DNA of 32,072 bases. It comes from Photobacterium pectinilyticum. Its GTDB lineage: Bacteria; Pseudomonadota; Gammaproteobacteria; Enterobacterales; Vibrionaceae. The notes beneath the pieces were generated by a model. It was not told where the DNA came from. It saw only the letters and a list, made by a program, of their open reading frames with translations, and searched no databases. The stretch covers positions 1 to 32,072 of the forward strand of contig NZ_JANEYT010000051.1 of the NCBI RefSeq assembly GCF_024357955.1. Direction: 5' to 3'. Below, one piece after another: positions 10,322 to 18,850 of the stretch (within the stretch, counting starts at the first letter, position 1; the number at the start of each line of letters is the position of its first letter). The position numbers were made by a program, and so were the translations under genes.

Positions 10322-10539
10322 TACCCTGCTGAGAGCGCTCCTGCCCTAGCTTTCGCTTGTAAGACGGGGACTAACAGGGGTTCAAACCCAAACAAGATAG
10401 CGAGGGAATCTTTGACTAGAGAGATGAACCGCGAAATAGAATTCTGGTATGTATTTGCATAGCGTGTCAGTTCGCAGTGTAGGTACGAGAATAAAGACTG
10501 ACTAAGCATGTAGCGCCATCTGTTAGACTGATTTTGGAC

Positions 10540-10567
10540 GCGGGTTCAACTCCCGCCAGCTCCACCA
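10540..10567 (+). other. Probable attachment site (3' end of ssrA) of the island
   Basis: The T-arm and acceptor 3' strand of tmRNA lie at the border between core genes and a P4-type integrase. This is the segment such integrases typically use. I looked for a second copy across the rest of the window and saw none, so the other end of the island is not in view. The exact core is inferred, not seen. Confidence 0.5.
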
Positions 10568-10578
10568 ATTCTACATTT

Positions 10579-10604
10579 AAAGACGTCTTAGGGCGTCTTT
10601 TTTT
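10579..10604 (+). terminator. Intrinsic terminator after ssrA
   Basis: AAAGACG pairs with CGTCTTT around an 8-base loop, followed by further T (seven in a row in total). It lies 12 bases after the tmRNA 3' end. Confidence 0.8.
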
Positions 10605-10681
10605 GTGCCTTCAACAACGTGAAATCAATAACTTAGCTTCTTTTAACATCTAATAACGTCCTACAGCTTCTTTGATTTTTG

Positions 10682-10714
10682 GGTACATCGAAAGGTACAC
10701 TGCTCTGGTGTACC
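10682..10714 (+). repeat. GGTACAC repeats upstream of the integrase
   Basis: GGTACA occurs at 10682-10687, GGTACAC at 10694-10700 and its inverse GTGTACC at 10708-10714. The last two form a perfect 7-bp inverted repeat around a 7-base spacer. They lie 19 bases before the integrase start, so they may be arm-type binding sites for the integrase or operator sites for its regulator. That role is inferred from position. Confidence 0.55.
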
Positions 10715-10732
10715 TATTTTGATGGACCAATC

Positions 10733-11995
10733 ATGGCTAAAGTTACGACGAGATTAAGTGATAAAGAGATCAAATCAGCTAAACCCAAAATGAAAGAATA
10801 CATTCTTTCTGATGGAGATGGATTACGCCTACGAGTGAAACCAAATGGTTCAAAGCTTTGGCTACTAAACTATACACACCCAATCAAAAGAAAGCGTACT
10901 AACCTAAGTCTAGGTAAATACCCAGATCTCTCGCTTGCTAACGCTCGCAAAGCCTTGCAGGAAGCAAAGGAACTACTCGCTCAAGGGATCGATCCTCAAG
11001 AACACAGGAAGCGACAACAGCAAGAGCACAAAGCCATCCACCAGCACACATTTCTCAATGTGGCTAAAGAGTGGTTTGAGATCAAAAAGGACGATGTCAC
11101 CCCTGATTACGCCGTTGATATATGGCGCTCTCTTGAGCTTCATATCTTTCCCTACATATCCGACATTCCGGTCAAAGAAATCACTGCACCACAGGTTATA
11201 GAGCTATTAAAGCCTATCGAGGCCAAAGGCAGCCTAGAAACCGTAAAACGCCTAGCACAACGTCTCAATGAGGTAATGAACTTCGCAACTAACTGTGGCT
11301 TGGTGCAGGCTAACCCATTAACAGGCATCAAAGCCGCTTTCAAGAAACCCAAAAAAGAGAATATGGCAGCACTCACACCAGCCGAGCTGCCAGAGCTTAT
11401 GGGGGCCATAGCTAACGCCAGCATTAAGCGCACGACTCGATGCTTAATCGAATGGCAACTTCATACCATGACAAGACCTAGTGAAGCATCTGGTGCAAAA
11501 TGGGAAGAAATTGATTGGGCTGAGAAGGTATGGACAATCCCTGCAGAACGAATGAAGAAAAGAAGAGAACATCGTATCCCACTAACAGAACAGGTGCTTG
11601 AATTACTTGAGGTAATCAAGCCGATTAGTGGTCACCGTGAATTTATCTTCCCATCAGACCGAGATCCTAAAAAGCCATGCAACAGCCAAACGGCAAATAT
11701 GGCGCTTAAACGTATGGGATTTGCAAGACGCTTGGTCAGCCACGGCCTACGCTCGCTGGCTAGTACCACACTGAATGAACAAGGCTTTGATCGAGATTTA
11801 ATTGAGGCTGCATTGGCGCACGTGGACGACAATCAGGTCCGCAGTGCATACAACCGCACCGACTACTTAGAGCGCCGTCTCCCAATGATGAGCTGGTGGA
11901 GCGGGCATATAGAAGAGGCAGCCAAAGGAAGCCTCTCTGTGACGGGAACTAAACAACTTAAAGTGATTGGCTCAAAATTGTTACTCGAGCCATGA
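10733..11995 (+). CDS. P4-family tyrosine integrase
   Basis: The 420-residue enzyme has the DUF4102 arm-binding N-terminus (LSDKEIKSAKPK, DGDGLRLRVKPNGSKLW, LGKYPDLSLANARK), a core-binding helical domain at about 105-205, and a C-terminal catalytic domain. The catalytic residues are Arg248 (TRPSE), His337 and Arg340 (HGLRS), His363 and Tyr373 (RSAYNR). I start at ATG 10733 (MAKVTTRLSD), with GGA six bases upstream; the open frame continues to 10679 without family resemblance. It begins 165 bp after ssrA, so it most likely integrates the island into the tmRNA 3' end, as the integrase of the V. cholerae island VPI-1 does. Confidence 0.95.
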   Translation: MAKVTTRLSDKEIKSAKPKMKEYILSDGDGLRLRVKPNGSKLWLLNYTHPIKRKRTNLSLGKYPDLSLANARKALQEAKELLAQGIDPQEHRKRQQQEHKAIHQHTFLNVAKEWFEIKKDDVTPDYAVDIWRSLELHIFPYISDIPVKEITAPQVIELLKPIEAKGSLETVKRLAQRLNEVMNFATNCGLVQANPLTGIKAAFKKPKKENMAALTPAELPELMGAIANASIKRTTRCLIEWQLHTMTRPSEASGAKWEEIDWAEKVWTIPAERMKKRREHRIPLTEQVLELLEVIKPISGHREFIFPSDRDPKKPCNSQTANMALKRMGFARRLVSHGLRSLASTTLNEQGFDRDLIEAALAHVDDNQVRSAYNRTDYLERRLPMMSWWSGHIEEAAKGSLSVTGTKQLKVIGSKLLLEP

Positions 11996-12067
11996 ACTCT
12001 GCTCTCTTTTGTTTAGAGAGTTACATGCAGACTTTACTAGGATTATATGCAATTAACAGTTTAGCTC

Positions 12068-12137
12068 GAAGCGGAATTAGAGCAAGTATCTTGCAATCTA
12101 ATGATAATGTATCATTCCGTGGTTAAAGTTCCGCTTC
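12068..12137. repeat. Nested inverted-repeat element, possible multi-branched RNA or DNA site
   Basis: Within the 369-bp gap between the integrase and the methyltransferase, a 9-bp outer repeat (GAAGCGGAA at 12068-12076, TTCCGCTTC at 12129-12137) encloses two perfect hairpins. These are GCAAG-TAT-CTTGC (12082-12094) and AATGATA-ATG-TATCATT (12100-12116). Together they would fold into a three-way junction. No T run follows, so it is not a standard terminator. It could be a small RNA, a leader element or a protein-binding site; function is unknown. The rest of the gap shows only a small CTCTCT/AGAGAG repeat (12002-12020) and the repeat at 12315-12341, with no good promoter that I can defend. 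Confidence 0.5.
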
Positions 12138-12314
12138 TTTCTATGAACCAAGTTGGATTATACCACTAAGCTCAAATGTCACTTCTACAGAACAATAAGA
12201 ATGCACGTTGTCAATATTTTTGATGTTTAAAAAACACTTGAGAGCATTGGTCTAGATTAAAGAAGATGTGCGACACTACAGTGAAAACAATTGATTGTAA
12301 AATAAATACACTCT

Positions 12315-12341
12315 CGAGTATCTATGCGCTAGCTACTCGAA
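12315..12341. promoter_or_regulatory. Inverted repeat upstream of the cytosine methyltransferase
   Basis: TCGAGTA and TACTCGA form a perfect 7-bp inverted repeat with a 13-base spacer, ending 23 bases before the start codon. The position suits an operator that could control the left DISARM operon, but no regulator gene is next to it. The methyltransferase itself may bind here. Confidence 0.4.
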
Positions 12342-12364
12342 TACTAACTAAGCGAGAATAACCT

Positions 12365-13615
12365 GTGAGTACTAAACCGAAAAAGACCATGATTTCGCTC
12401 TTCAGCGGCGCCGGAGGTTTGGATCTCGGGTTAAACGTCGCTGGATTCATCAATAAGCTATGCGTCGAAATTGATGAAACTGCACAAAAAACACTCACCA
12501 CTAACCACCCCAAATGGAAGCTGGCTTGTCCGGGGGATATTCATGAACTAACGCCGAGCGACTTATTAAAGCAAGCTGGTCTGAAGCCAAGAGAACTTAC
12601 CTTGCTTGCAGGCGGCCCGCCATGTCAGCCCTTCTCAAAATCGGGATTTTGGGTTACCGGTGATACGGATCGCTTGACAGATCCAAGAGCAAAAACCCTT
12701 AAAGCCTATTTAGATATTGTTCGAGAAGCACAGCCAGAAGTGATTTTACTTGAAAATGTCAAAGGAATAGCTTTTTCCGATAAAGATGAAGGCTTACAAC
12801 TGTTGGTTAATGAAATTAATAAAATCAATAAATTAAAGAAAACCAACTACAAGCCCCACGTAATATCCTTAAATGCAGCTGACTATGGGGTACCTCAGTC
12901 TAGAGAACGTGTTTTCATTGTCGCCAGCAGAGATGGTGTGCAGTTCAATCTTCCAGAACCTACGCATTTTAGTCCTGATGCAGCTAAGGGCAATGGCAAG
13001 CCACATTTAACAGCATGGGATGCCATTGGCGATTTAGATGTCGACATATGGCCGGATAATGTTAAGCCTTCAGGTAAATGGGCGGATCTCCTCCCGACAA
13101 TTCCGGAAGGTCAAAACTATCTCTGGCATACAGACAAATTAGGAGGGTTACCGTTATTTGGTTGGCGAACGCGTTATTGGTCCTTTCTCCTTAAACTAGC
13201 CAAAAACAAACCTAGCTGGACTATTCAGGCACAGCCTGGTCCTGCAACTGGCCCGTTTCATTGGAAAGGAAGATTATTATCGATTCGTGAGTTGGCACGG
13301 CTCCAAACTTTTCCAGATGACTATCAATTTCTCGGGGAAAGACGTGCTGCACAGATGCAGATAGGTAATGCAGTTCCTCCAGCTATTGGAGAGTTTTTTG
13401 GATTAGAAATACGTCGTCAGTTTTTTGGTGAGCGTGTTCGCAGAAAACTAAGACTTATTCCTGTAAAAAGAACAGATTGCCCTTCTCCAGAAGCGCCCAA
13501 GCCGGTTCCAAGTAAGTATTTTCCTTTGAGTGGTGCTCATAGTGCCCACCCAGGGACAGGGAAAGGACCAAGAGCACAAAAACGTGAACAAAAGGAACAA
13601 GTTAATGCCAGATAG
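12365..13615 (+). CDS. drmMII: DNA C5-cytosine methyltransferase, DISARM DrmMII-like
   Basis: This enzyme transfers a methyl group from S-adenosylmethionine to C5 of cytosine in DNA. Motifs appear in canonical order: I FSGAGGLDLG (about 13-22), IV GGPPCQPFSKSG with catalytic Cys87, VI ENVKG (130-134), VIII QSRERVFIV (178-186), IX RELARLQTFPDDY (308-320) and X QIGNAVPP (332-339). A variable target-recognition region lies between VIII and IX. About 70 residues follow motif X, ending in a basic, proline-containing tail. The start is GTG 12365; ATG 12389 would still keep motif I. Its last 11 bases overlap the start of drmA, which ties it to the DISARM operon, where it likely marks host DNA as self. 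The symbol reflects context; by sequence alone it is a Dcm-type enzyme. Confidence 0.9.
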   Translation: MSTKPKKTMISLFSGAGGLDLGLNVAGFINKLCVEIDETAQKTLTTNHPKWKLACPGDIHELTPSDLLKQAGLKPRELTLLAGGPPCQPFSKSGFWVTGDTDRLTDPRAKTLKAYLDIVREAQPEVILLENVKGIAFSDKDEGLQLLVNEINKINKLKKTNYKPHVISLNAADYGVPQSRERVFIVASRDGVQFNLPEPTHFSPDAAKGNGKPHLTAWDAIGDLDVDIWPDNVKPSGKWADLLPTIPEGQNYLWHTDKLGGLPLFGWRTRYWSFLLKLAKNKPSWTIQAQPGPATGPFHWKGRLLSIRELARLQTFPDDYQFLGERRAAQMQIGNAVPPAIGEFFGLEIRRQFFGERVRRKLRLIPVKRTDCPSPEAPKPVPSKYFPLSGAHSAHPGTGKGPRAQKREQKEQVNAR

Positions 13616-16600
13616 CAGTAAACGAGAGTCGCGATCACGAATACTAGGAGCATTGGAACGTGAGTTAATGGGACCTACGTCTTCAGATGAGGCAATAACA
13701 GAATTTCCGACCACTCGCTATGTTGTAGGGCGGCTGGCGCCCTTGGATTCGGAAATTCCCGAGTTAGAAAACGACCAATTTGCAGCTGGAAGCGATGATG
13801 ATGAGGGTGGCGAATATGAACCTCAGCCGCCGCTCATTGTGGGCTTTAGTCCCTCTTCTATGGGGCTCTCATTTATTGTCTCTAAGGATACCAAAACAAT
13901 TAACGCGAATGCGGCGTGGGGCGATTATCGACGGGAAAAGAATGAATTTGAAGGTAAAACCCACTGGCAGCGGTATCAGCGTTCGGTTTTAGTTGAGGGC
14001 ATATCAGTTGATACCTTCGGCAAACTCAGTCCGATTCCTTTATCCAAATCAAATGCTCCAGCATCCGTAACCATCACGCCAGATGGTTTTATAAGGCCTG
14101 GGGAAGACGGCGATGGTGACACCCAAATCTTCATCGAAGGCGTTGTTCATCAAATCGACGGAGTCAAAGCAGTTAGCTTGTTTCTCGTAAACAGACGGCC
14201 TAAAGGTGAAGCTTTTGACAAGACAAAAGATCAGCAATGGTTGATGCAACCTAAGCTGGAAGTCTTTGCGGCAGATAAGAGCCCTATATTCATTGCCAAA
14301 GACTCCGATCAAGATATTTCAGGAGATCCTGAAATCACCACAGCCAACATCCTTTACCGGGATGCCAAAGAGTTTGCAACAGGCCATGGGGTTGCTGCTG
14401 GATGGGATGGGGTTAATGCAACAGGTGATCGTGCCAGCATCTTGTTTACTGATTTTATTCCCAACTTCGAAGTGCCGAGCTTGATTGCCCAAAGTGGCGA
14501 TATTCCTGGCCTGAATCTGGATATGTTTGAGCTGAGCCAACTCACGACTCCCGACGATTTATTCAGCGCTATCGAACCCTTAGTCTTGACCTATGAGCAA
14601 TGGGTCTCTGACAGGAAAAAAGAGGCAAAAGGAGCACCGTTCAGCTCCACGCCAGAAAACCAAGATACGGCCAAGGTGCTTATAGAGTCCTGCGATGAAG
14701 CTGCGCGAAGAATGCGTGAAGGCCTGGAACTCATCAGGGATGAACAAAAGGCCTTCGAAGCTTTTTTGTTCGCCAACTATGTAATGTGGGATCAGCGTAT
14801 TCACTCCATCTGGGCAGGCCGGAACCAAGACGAAGGGGAAATTGTCGGCACCCCCGTCGATTTTAATGATCCCAATAACCGCACCTGGCGCCCATTCCAG
14901 ATGGGTTTTATTTTGCTCAACATTGCCAGCATGGTGAATAAACCTAAGGAAGGAGAGAAAGTTGCCGCAGATCGAAAGCTCGTTGACCTGCTCTGGTTTC
15001 CAACCGGTGGTGGTAAGACGGAGGCCTACCTAGGCCTGGCTGCGTTCACACTTGCATATCGCCGCTTGCGCGGCGACGTTAACGGTCTCGATTCCAGCGC
15101 TGGTGTGGCCATTATCATGCGTTACACCCTGCGATTGTTGACAGTACAGCAGTTCCAGCGCGCAACTGCTCTGATATGTGCGTGTGAATTGGCGCGCAAG
15201 AACAATCCCGAAAAATGGGGGCGCGAGCCATTCAAAATCGGCCTATGGGTAGGTAAAGCCACCACGCCAAACGACGCTAAAGAGTCTGGCAAAGCGTTGG
15301 AAAAGTTGGATGAAGGCAAGAAACCACGGGATGGGAGCCCGGTGCAGCTTGTGTCCTGTCCACGCTGCGGCACTTCATTAGTAACCCCTCAAGGTAAGCC
15401 AGAAAATCAAACCTACGATTTCGATAACGCCAGGCTGAGAACGCTGATTCGCTGCTCTAATCCGAAATGTGAATTTTGCGCTCGTAAATCTGATGATAAG
15501 GGACTACCAGTAGTCGTCGTCGATGATGAAATTTACCGCGAGTGTCCATCATTGGTTATCGCCACAGTGGATAAATTTGCTCGGATGCCATTCAAAGGTG
15601 AGACGCAGGCACTATTTGGTTTACGTGATAGATACAGCCCAACTTATGGTCATCTCACTCCGGGCCACGGCGAAAAACCCAACCAACGAGTCGTAAAAGA
15701 CGGCCAACCGGCGCGCAGATTAGTGCCACCCGAATTGATTATCCAGGACGAATTGCACCTAATCTCCGGCCCGTTAGGCACCATGGTTGGTCTGTATGAA
15801 ACAGCAGTTGATTTTCTCACTCGGGTTGAAGTTAAAACTGGGGTTTCTATTCCGGCAAAAATCATTGCATCAACGGCAACCATACGCAGAGCTCGCGAAC
15901 AAATCCGGCAGCTTTACAACCGCGATCTAGCTATCTTCCCACCCAGCGGCCTATCATCCAAAGATTCCTTCTTTGCTAAAGAGCAGGAAATCAAAGAGGA
16001 CGACGACAAAACTGCTGGTCGACTGTATGTCGGCTTGAATGCGCCTGGTTCCAGCACCAAGACCTTACTGGTTCGGGTATACGCAGCTCTGCTGGCGGCT
16101 GGGGAGGCCGAAATCACTCGCGATCACGAAGCTGCAGATCCTTATGCGACGGTTGTCGGCTACTTTAACAGCCTGCGTGCACTGGGTGGGGCTCGCCGTC
16201 TAGTTGAAGATGATATCAGAAAGCGTCTGCGATATTTGTCCCAACAGCGCGGGTTCCCTCAGCGTTATATCAATGACCCGGATGAGTTAACAAGCCGCCT
16301 CGACTCCTGGCGAATCCCTGGCCTGTTAAAACGGCTGGATAATAAATTCCCGCGAGAACAAGGTAAGCAGTACCCTGTTGATGTGTTGCTAGCAACCAAC
16401 ATGATTTCTGTGGGGGTGGATATTGACCGTCTGGGTTTGATGGTTGTGACGGGACAACCCAAAAGCACTGCTGAATACATACAGGCTACCAGTCGCGTAG
16501 GTCGAAAACATCCGGGCCTAGTTATCACCATGTACAACTGGCTGGGAGCGCGAGATCTTTCTCATTACGAACATTTTAGAGGCTACCATGCCGCCCTTTA

Positions 16601-17036
16601 TCGCTATGTTGAGGCCATCAGTGTCACGCCATTCTCATCACGAGCTTTAGACAGAGGATTGCGTGGGGCCTTTGCGGCCATGCAGCGTCTTGGGGGACAG
16701 AATATGGCTCGTGAGGTTCAAGCCCAAAATTTTGACCCGGCAATTCCTAGTACGGATTTAATGATCACCGACGTTGTTCTGCGTGCAGCCGACTTAGTCG
16801 GCAAGAAAAACGCGAAGCTAGTTAACGAACGCTTGATGTCGAGCCGCGACGATTGGGCTCATTACGCTGATGATCTATTGCGCTATTCCTGGCTGAAAAG
16901 TGGAGAGCGCCCACCCAACAACGCCCGTGTGTTATTGAAAACATCGGGTACCGACAACGAAGGCCAGTGGTCAACACCAGGCTCATTGCGAGAAGTGGAA
17001 CCGACAGCGGCATTTTATCTAAGTGACGAGGAGTAA
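13605..17036 (+). CDS. drmA: DISARM helicase DrmA
   Basis: The 1143-residue protein is a large helicase-like ATPase of the DrmA type, the core DISARM component that, with DrmB, binds incoming phage DNA. Visible parts are an N-terminal domain of about 450 residues and Walker A PTGGGKT at 466-472. A zinc-ribbon insertion follows (CPRC at 585-588, then CSNPKCEFC). Motif II is DELH at 715-718, then STAT, then the C-terminal helicase lobe with LLATNMISVGVDIDRLG and motif VI QATSRVGR at 960-967. The start is ATG 13605 (MPDSSKRESRSRILGALERE), with AGGA eight bases upstream and an 11-base overlap with the methyltransferase; the frame is open further up to 13530. drmB follows after 5 bases. Confidence 0.93.
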   Translation: MPDSSKRESRSRILGALERELMGPTSSDEAITEFPTTRYVVGRLAPLDSEIPELENDQFAAGSDDDEGGEYEPQPPLIVGFSPSSMGLSFIVSKDTKTINANAAWGDYRREKNEFEGKTHWQRYQRSVLVEGISVDTFGKLSPIPLSKSNAPASVTITPDGFIRPGEDGDGDTQIFIEGVVHQIDGVKAVSLFLVNRRPKGEAFDKTKDQQWLMQPKLEVFAADKSPIFIAKDSDQDISGDPEITTANILYRDAKEFATGHGVAAGWDGVNATGDRASILFTDFIPNFEVPSLIAQSGDIPGLNLDMFELSQLTTPDDLFSAIEPLVLTYEQWVSDRKKEAKGAPFSSTPENQDTAKVLIESCDEAARRMREGLELIRDEQKAFEAFLFANYVMWDQRIHSIWAGRNQDEGEIVGTPVDFNDPNNRTWRPFQMGFILLNIASMVNKPKEGEKVAADRKLVDLLWFPTGGGKTEAYLGLAAFTLAYRRLRGDVNGLDSSAGVAIIMRYTLRLLTVQQFQRATALICACELARKNNPEKWGREPFKIGLWVGKATTPNDAKESGKALEKLDEGKKPRDGSPVQLVSCPRCGTSLVTPQGKPENQTYDFDNARLRTLIRCSNPKCEFCARKSDDKGLPVVVVDDEIYRECPSLVIATVDKFARMPFKGETQALFGLRDRYSPTYGHLTPGHGEKPNQRVVKDGQPARRLVPPELIIQDELHLISGPLGTMVGLYETAVDFLTRVEVKTGVSIPAKIIASTATIRRAREQIRQLYNRDLAIFPPSGLSSKDSFFAKEQEIKEDDDKTAGRLYVGLNAPGSSTKTLLVRVYAALLAAGEAEITRDHEAADPYATVVGYFNSLRALGGARRLVEDDIRKRLRYLSQQRGFPQRYINDPDELTSRLDSWRIPGLLKRLDNKFPREQGKQYPVDVLLATNMISVGVDIDRLGLMVVTGQPKSTAEYIQATSRVGRKHPGLVITMYNWLGARDLSHYEHFRGYHAALYRYVEAISVTPFSSRALDRGLRGAFAAMQRLGGQNMAREVQAQNFDPAIPSTDLMITDVVLRAADLVGKKNAKLVNERLMSSRDDWAHYADDLLRYSWLKSGERPPNNARVLLKTSGTDNEGQWSTPGSLREVEPTAAFYLSDEE

Positions 17037-17041
17037 CACGG

Positions 17042-18841
17042 ATGTCGAGTAAAAGAGCAATTGGCGACGTTCGCCCCAGTCAGGTGATTACAACATTTGG
17101 TCCCGGCGCTATCGTGGACCTGCAAACCCTGTCGGTTATTGTCGCGGGCATTGATGGCTGGCAATTTGATGAAGATCAGGTCATTCATGAGCCACGATTG
17201 CAGCGAGCCCTGAAGGTAAAGCGTTTCTTTTCGGCTGAGCCAGCCAGCGGTAACTATTTCACCAAGCGTGGCACCGTTCCAACTTTCCTGTTTCCTCGCT
17301 ATCAAGTATGCACTCACCCAGAGTGTTCAACCCTCTCTGAGCCTGAGGAAGGCTTGGTCGAATACAATGAAAAAATGCAGGAAATGGAGTGCAAGGCACC
17401 TAACTGCAAGGGCCGAGGCAAGTACCGGGCGCCGACGATTCCAGCCCCCTTCGTAGTCGCTTGCCCCAGTGGGCATATCGATGATTTCCCCTGGCGAGCC
17501 TACGTTCACCGAGATACCGATACCAAATGCAAAAGACGGATGCGTCTTGTTTATTCCGGCAACACCGGCTCGGTGTCTGATATTTGGATTAACTGCACTT
17601 GCGGTGCTAAGCGAAGTGTCAGTGATGCCTTTGGCGAAAACCGCAGCCTTGCATTAGGTGAATGTAGCCGCAAGCGCCCGTGGCTTGGCACCAAGAATAG
17701 AGACCCACACGAGTGCAAACACGCTGGGCAAGTGCGGGCCATTCAGCGCGGTGCCACAAACGGTTGGTTTCCGCTTGTGCGCAGCGCCTTGTCCATCAAA
17801 GAAGCGGCCAGCCCGATTGGGCAGGCATTGAAAAAATGCCCACAGCATCAAGTCGAAAAAATCGACTCGCAAGAAAAACTGCAAGCGCTACTAGATATGG
17901 AAATGTTCCCGGCTTTGGCTGAATTTAAGGCTGCAGATATCTGGCAGAGCTTGCTGAAAGAGCGAGGCGAGATTGAAACCGATGAAATCGACTTACGTTT
18001 GCCAGAGTGGAACGCTTTCCGTGACATTGAAGGTAGTAACCAAGGGGATAAATCGGATTTCTTCCTCGAAGCCGGCAACGTCCCTAGTTTTCTAACTGAC
18101 AAAATTGAACGTATCGTGCTGGCCAGAAAGCTTCTTGAGGTGCGTGCGCTCACCAGCTTTACGCGCATTGACTACGCCTCTGGTGTGGATGATGACGGCA
18201 TGGGGGCCTCTCGCGCGTTGATATACAAGGAGCGTCAGGATTGGCTACCGGCCGTCGAGGTGCGCGGCGAAGGCATTTTTGTCGAATTAAACGAAGAGGC
18301 CTTGGCAAATTGGGAGGCTGAGCCTGCGGTACAAAAACGGGCCGCAGCGATTGAGCAAAAGTACAGGGAATGGGCTGCCGAGCGTGGCGTGGATGCCGAA
18401 GATTTCCCTGGAGCGCGTTACGTGCTGCTGCATAGCCTGGCTCATGTGTTGATGCGTCAGCTTGCTTTGGATTGTGGTTATTCGGAATCCTCTGTTCGAG
18501 AGCGTATCTACAGCAGCACCGACCCTGAGCGTAAAATGGCGGGGATTTTACTGTACACCGCCAGCGCCGATTCCGAAGGCAGTCTGGGTGGTCTGGTGGA
18601 TTTGGGCACTAAGGAGCGATTTCCGAATTTGATACACAGCGCCTTGGAAAACGCCAAGCGCTGCTCGTCTGACCCGCTCTGTGCCGATCATCAGCCGGAT
18701 GTGCATGCCACCATCAATGGTGCCGCCTGTCATGCCTGTGTGCTCGCACCGGAAACTTCTTGCGAGGCATTCAACCGATTCTTGGATCGCAATTTCCTTG
18801 TGCCCACCATGGCATACAGCGATATGGCCTATTTCAAATAA
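17042..18841 (+). CDS. drmB: DISARM protein DrmB (DUF1998)
   Basis: The 599-residue protein begins with the segment RPSQVITTFGPGAIVDL (11-27), typical of DrmB. A zinc-ribbon region has Cys90, Cys95, Cys117 and Cys122, followed by CPSGHIDDFPW. The C-terminal DUF1998 domain starts near residue 455 (YVLLHSLAHVLMRQLALDCGY) and includes GILLYTASADSEGSLGGL and a further cysteine set (CSSDPLC, CHACVL). DrmB forms a complex with DrmA and is required for defence in characterised DISARM systems. GAGGAG lies upstream of the start, in the last codons of drmA. Confidence 0.93.
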   Translation: MSSKRAIGDVRPSQVITTFGPGAIVDLQTLSVIVAGIDGWQFDEDQVIHEPRLQRALKVKRFFSAEPASGNYFTKRGTVPTFLFPRYQVCTHPECSTLSEPEEGLVEYNEKMQEMECKAPNCKGRGKYRAPTIPAPFVVACPSGHIDDFPWRAYVHRDTDTKCKRRMRLVYSGNTGSVSDIWINCTCGAKRSVSDAFGENRSLALGECSRKRPWLGTKNRDPHECKHAGQVRAIQRGATNGWFPLVRSALSIKEAASPIGQALKKCPQHQVEKIDSQEKLQALLDMEMFPALAEFKAADIWQSLLKERGEIETDEIDLRLPEWNAFRDIEGSNQGDKSDFFLEAGNVPSFLTDKIERIVLARKLLEVRALTSFTRIDYASGVDDDGMGASRALIYKERQDWLPAVEVRGEGIFVELNEEALANWEAEPAVQKRAAAIEQKYREWAAERGVDAEDFPGARYVLLHSLAHVLMRQLALDCGYSESSVRERIYSSTDPERKMAGILLYTASADSEGSLGGLVDLGTKERFPNLIHSALENAKRCSSDPLCADHQPDVHATINGAACHACVLAPETSCEAFNRFLDRNFLVPTMAYSDMAYFK

Positions 18842-18850
18842 GGAGTGGCC

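Larger units (their letters stand above)
10199..10567 (+). ncRNA. ssrA: Transfer-messenger RNA (tmRNA, ssrA)
   Basis: The 5' end GGGGCTGATTTAGGATTCGA and the 3' end CAGCTCCACCA pair to form the 7-bp alanine-type acceptor stem (with one G-U). A T-arm with GGGTTCAACTCCC precedes the 3' end. The tag frame GCA...TAA at 10289-10321 encodes ANDENFALAA, a normal degradation tag. The RNA rescues stalled ribosomes together with SmpB. The gene is intact despite the integrase next to it, as expected when an island recreates the 3' end on insertion. Confidence 0.97.

Noticed and set aside
12002..12020. CTCTCT/AGAGAG hairpin after the integrase as a terminator
   Set aside because: The stem is short and followed by TTACATG, not a T run.
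11992..12126. A 44-residue frame whose ATG overlaps the integrase stop codon
   Set aside because: It has no family resemblance or ribosome binding site, and it runs through the perfect hairpins at 12082-12116, which suggests a structured non-coding element instead.
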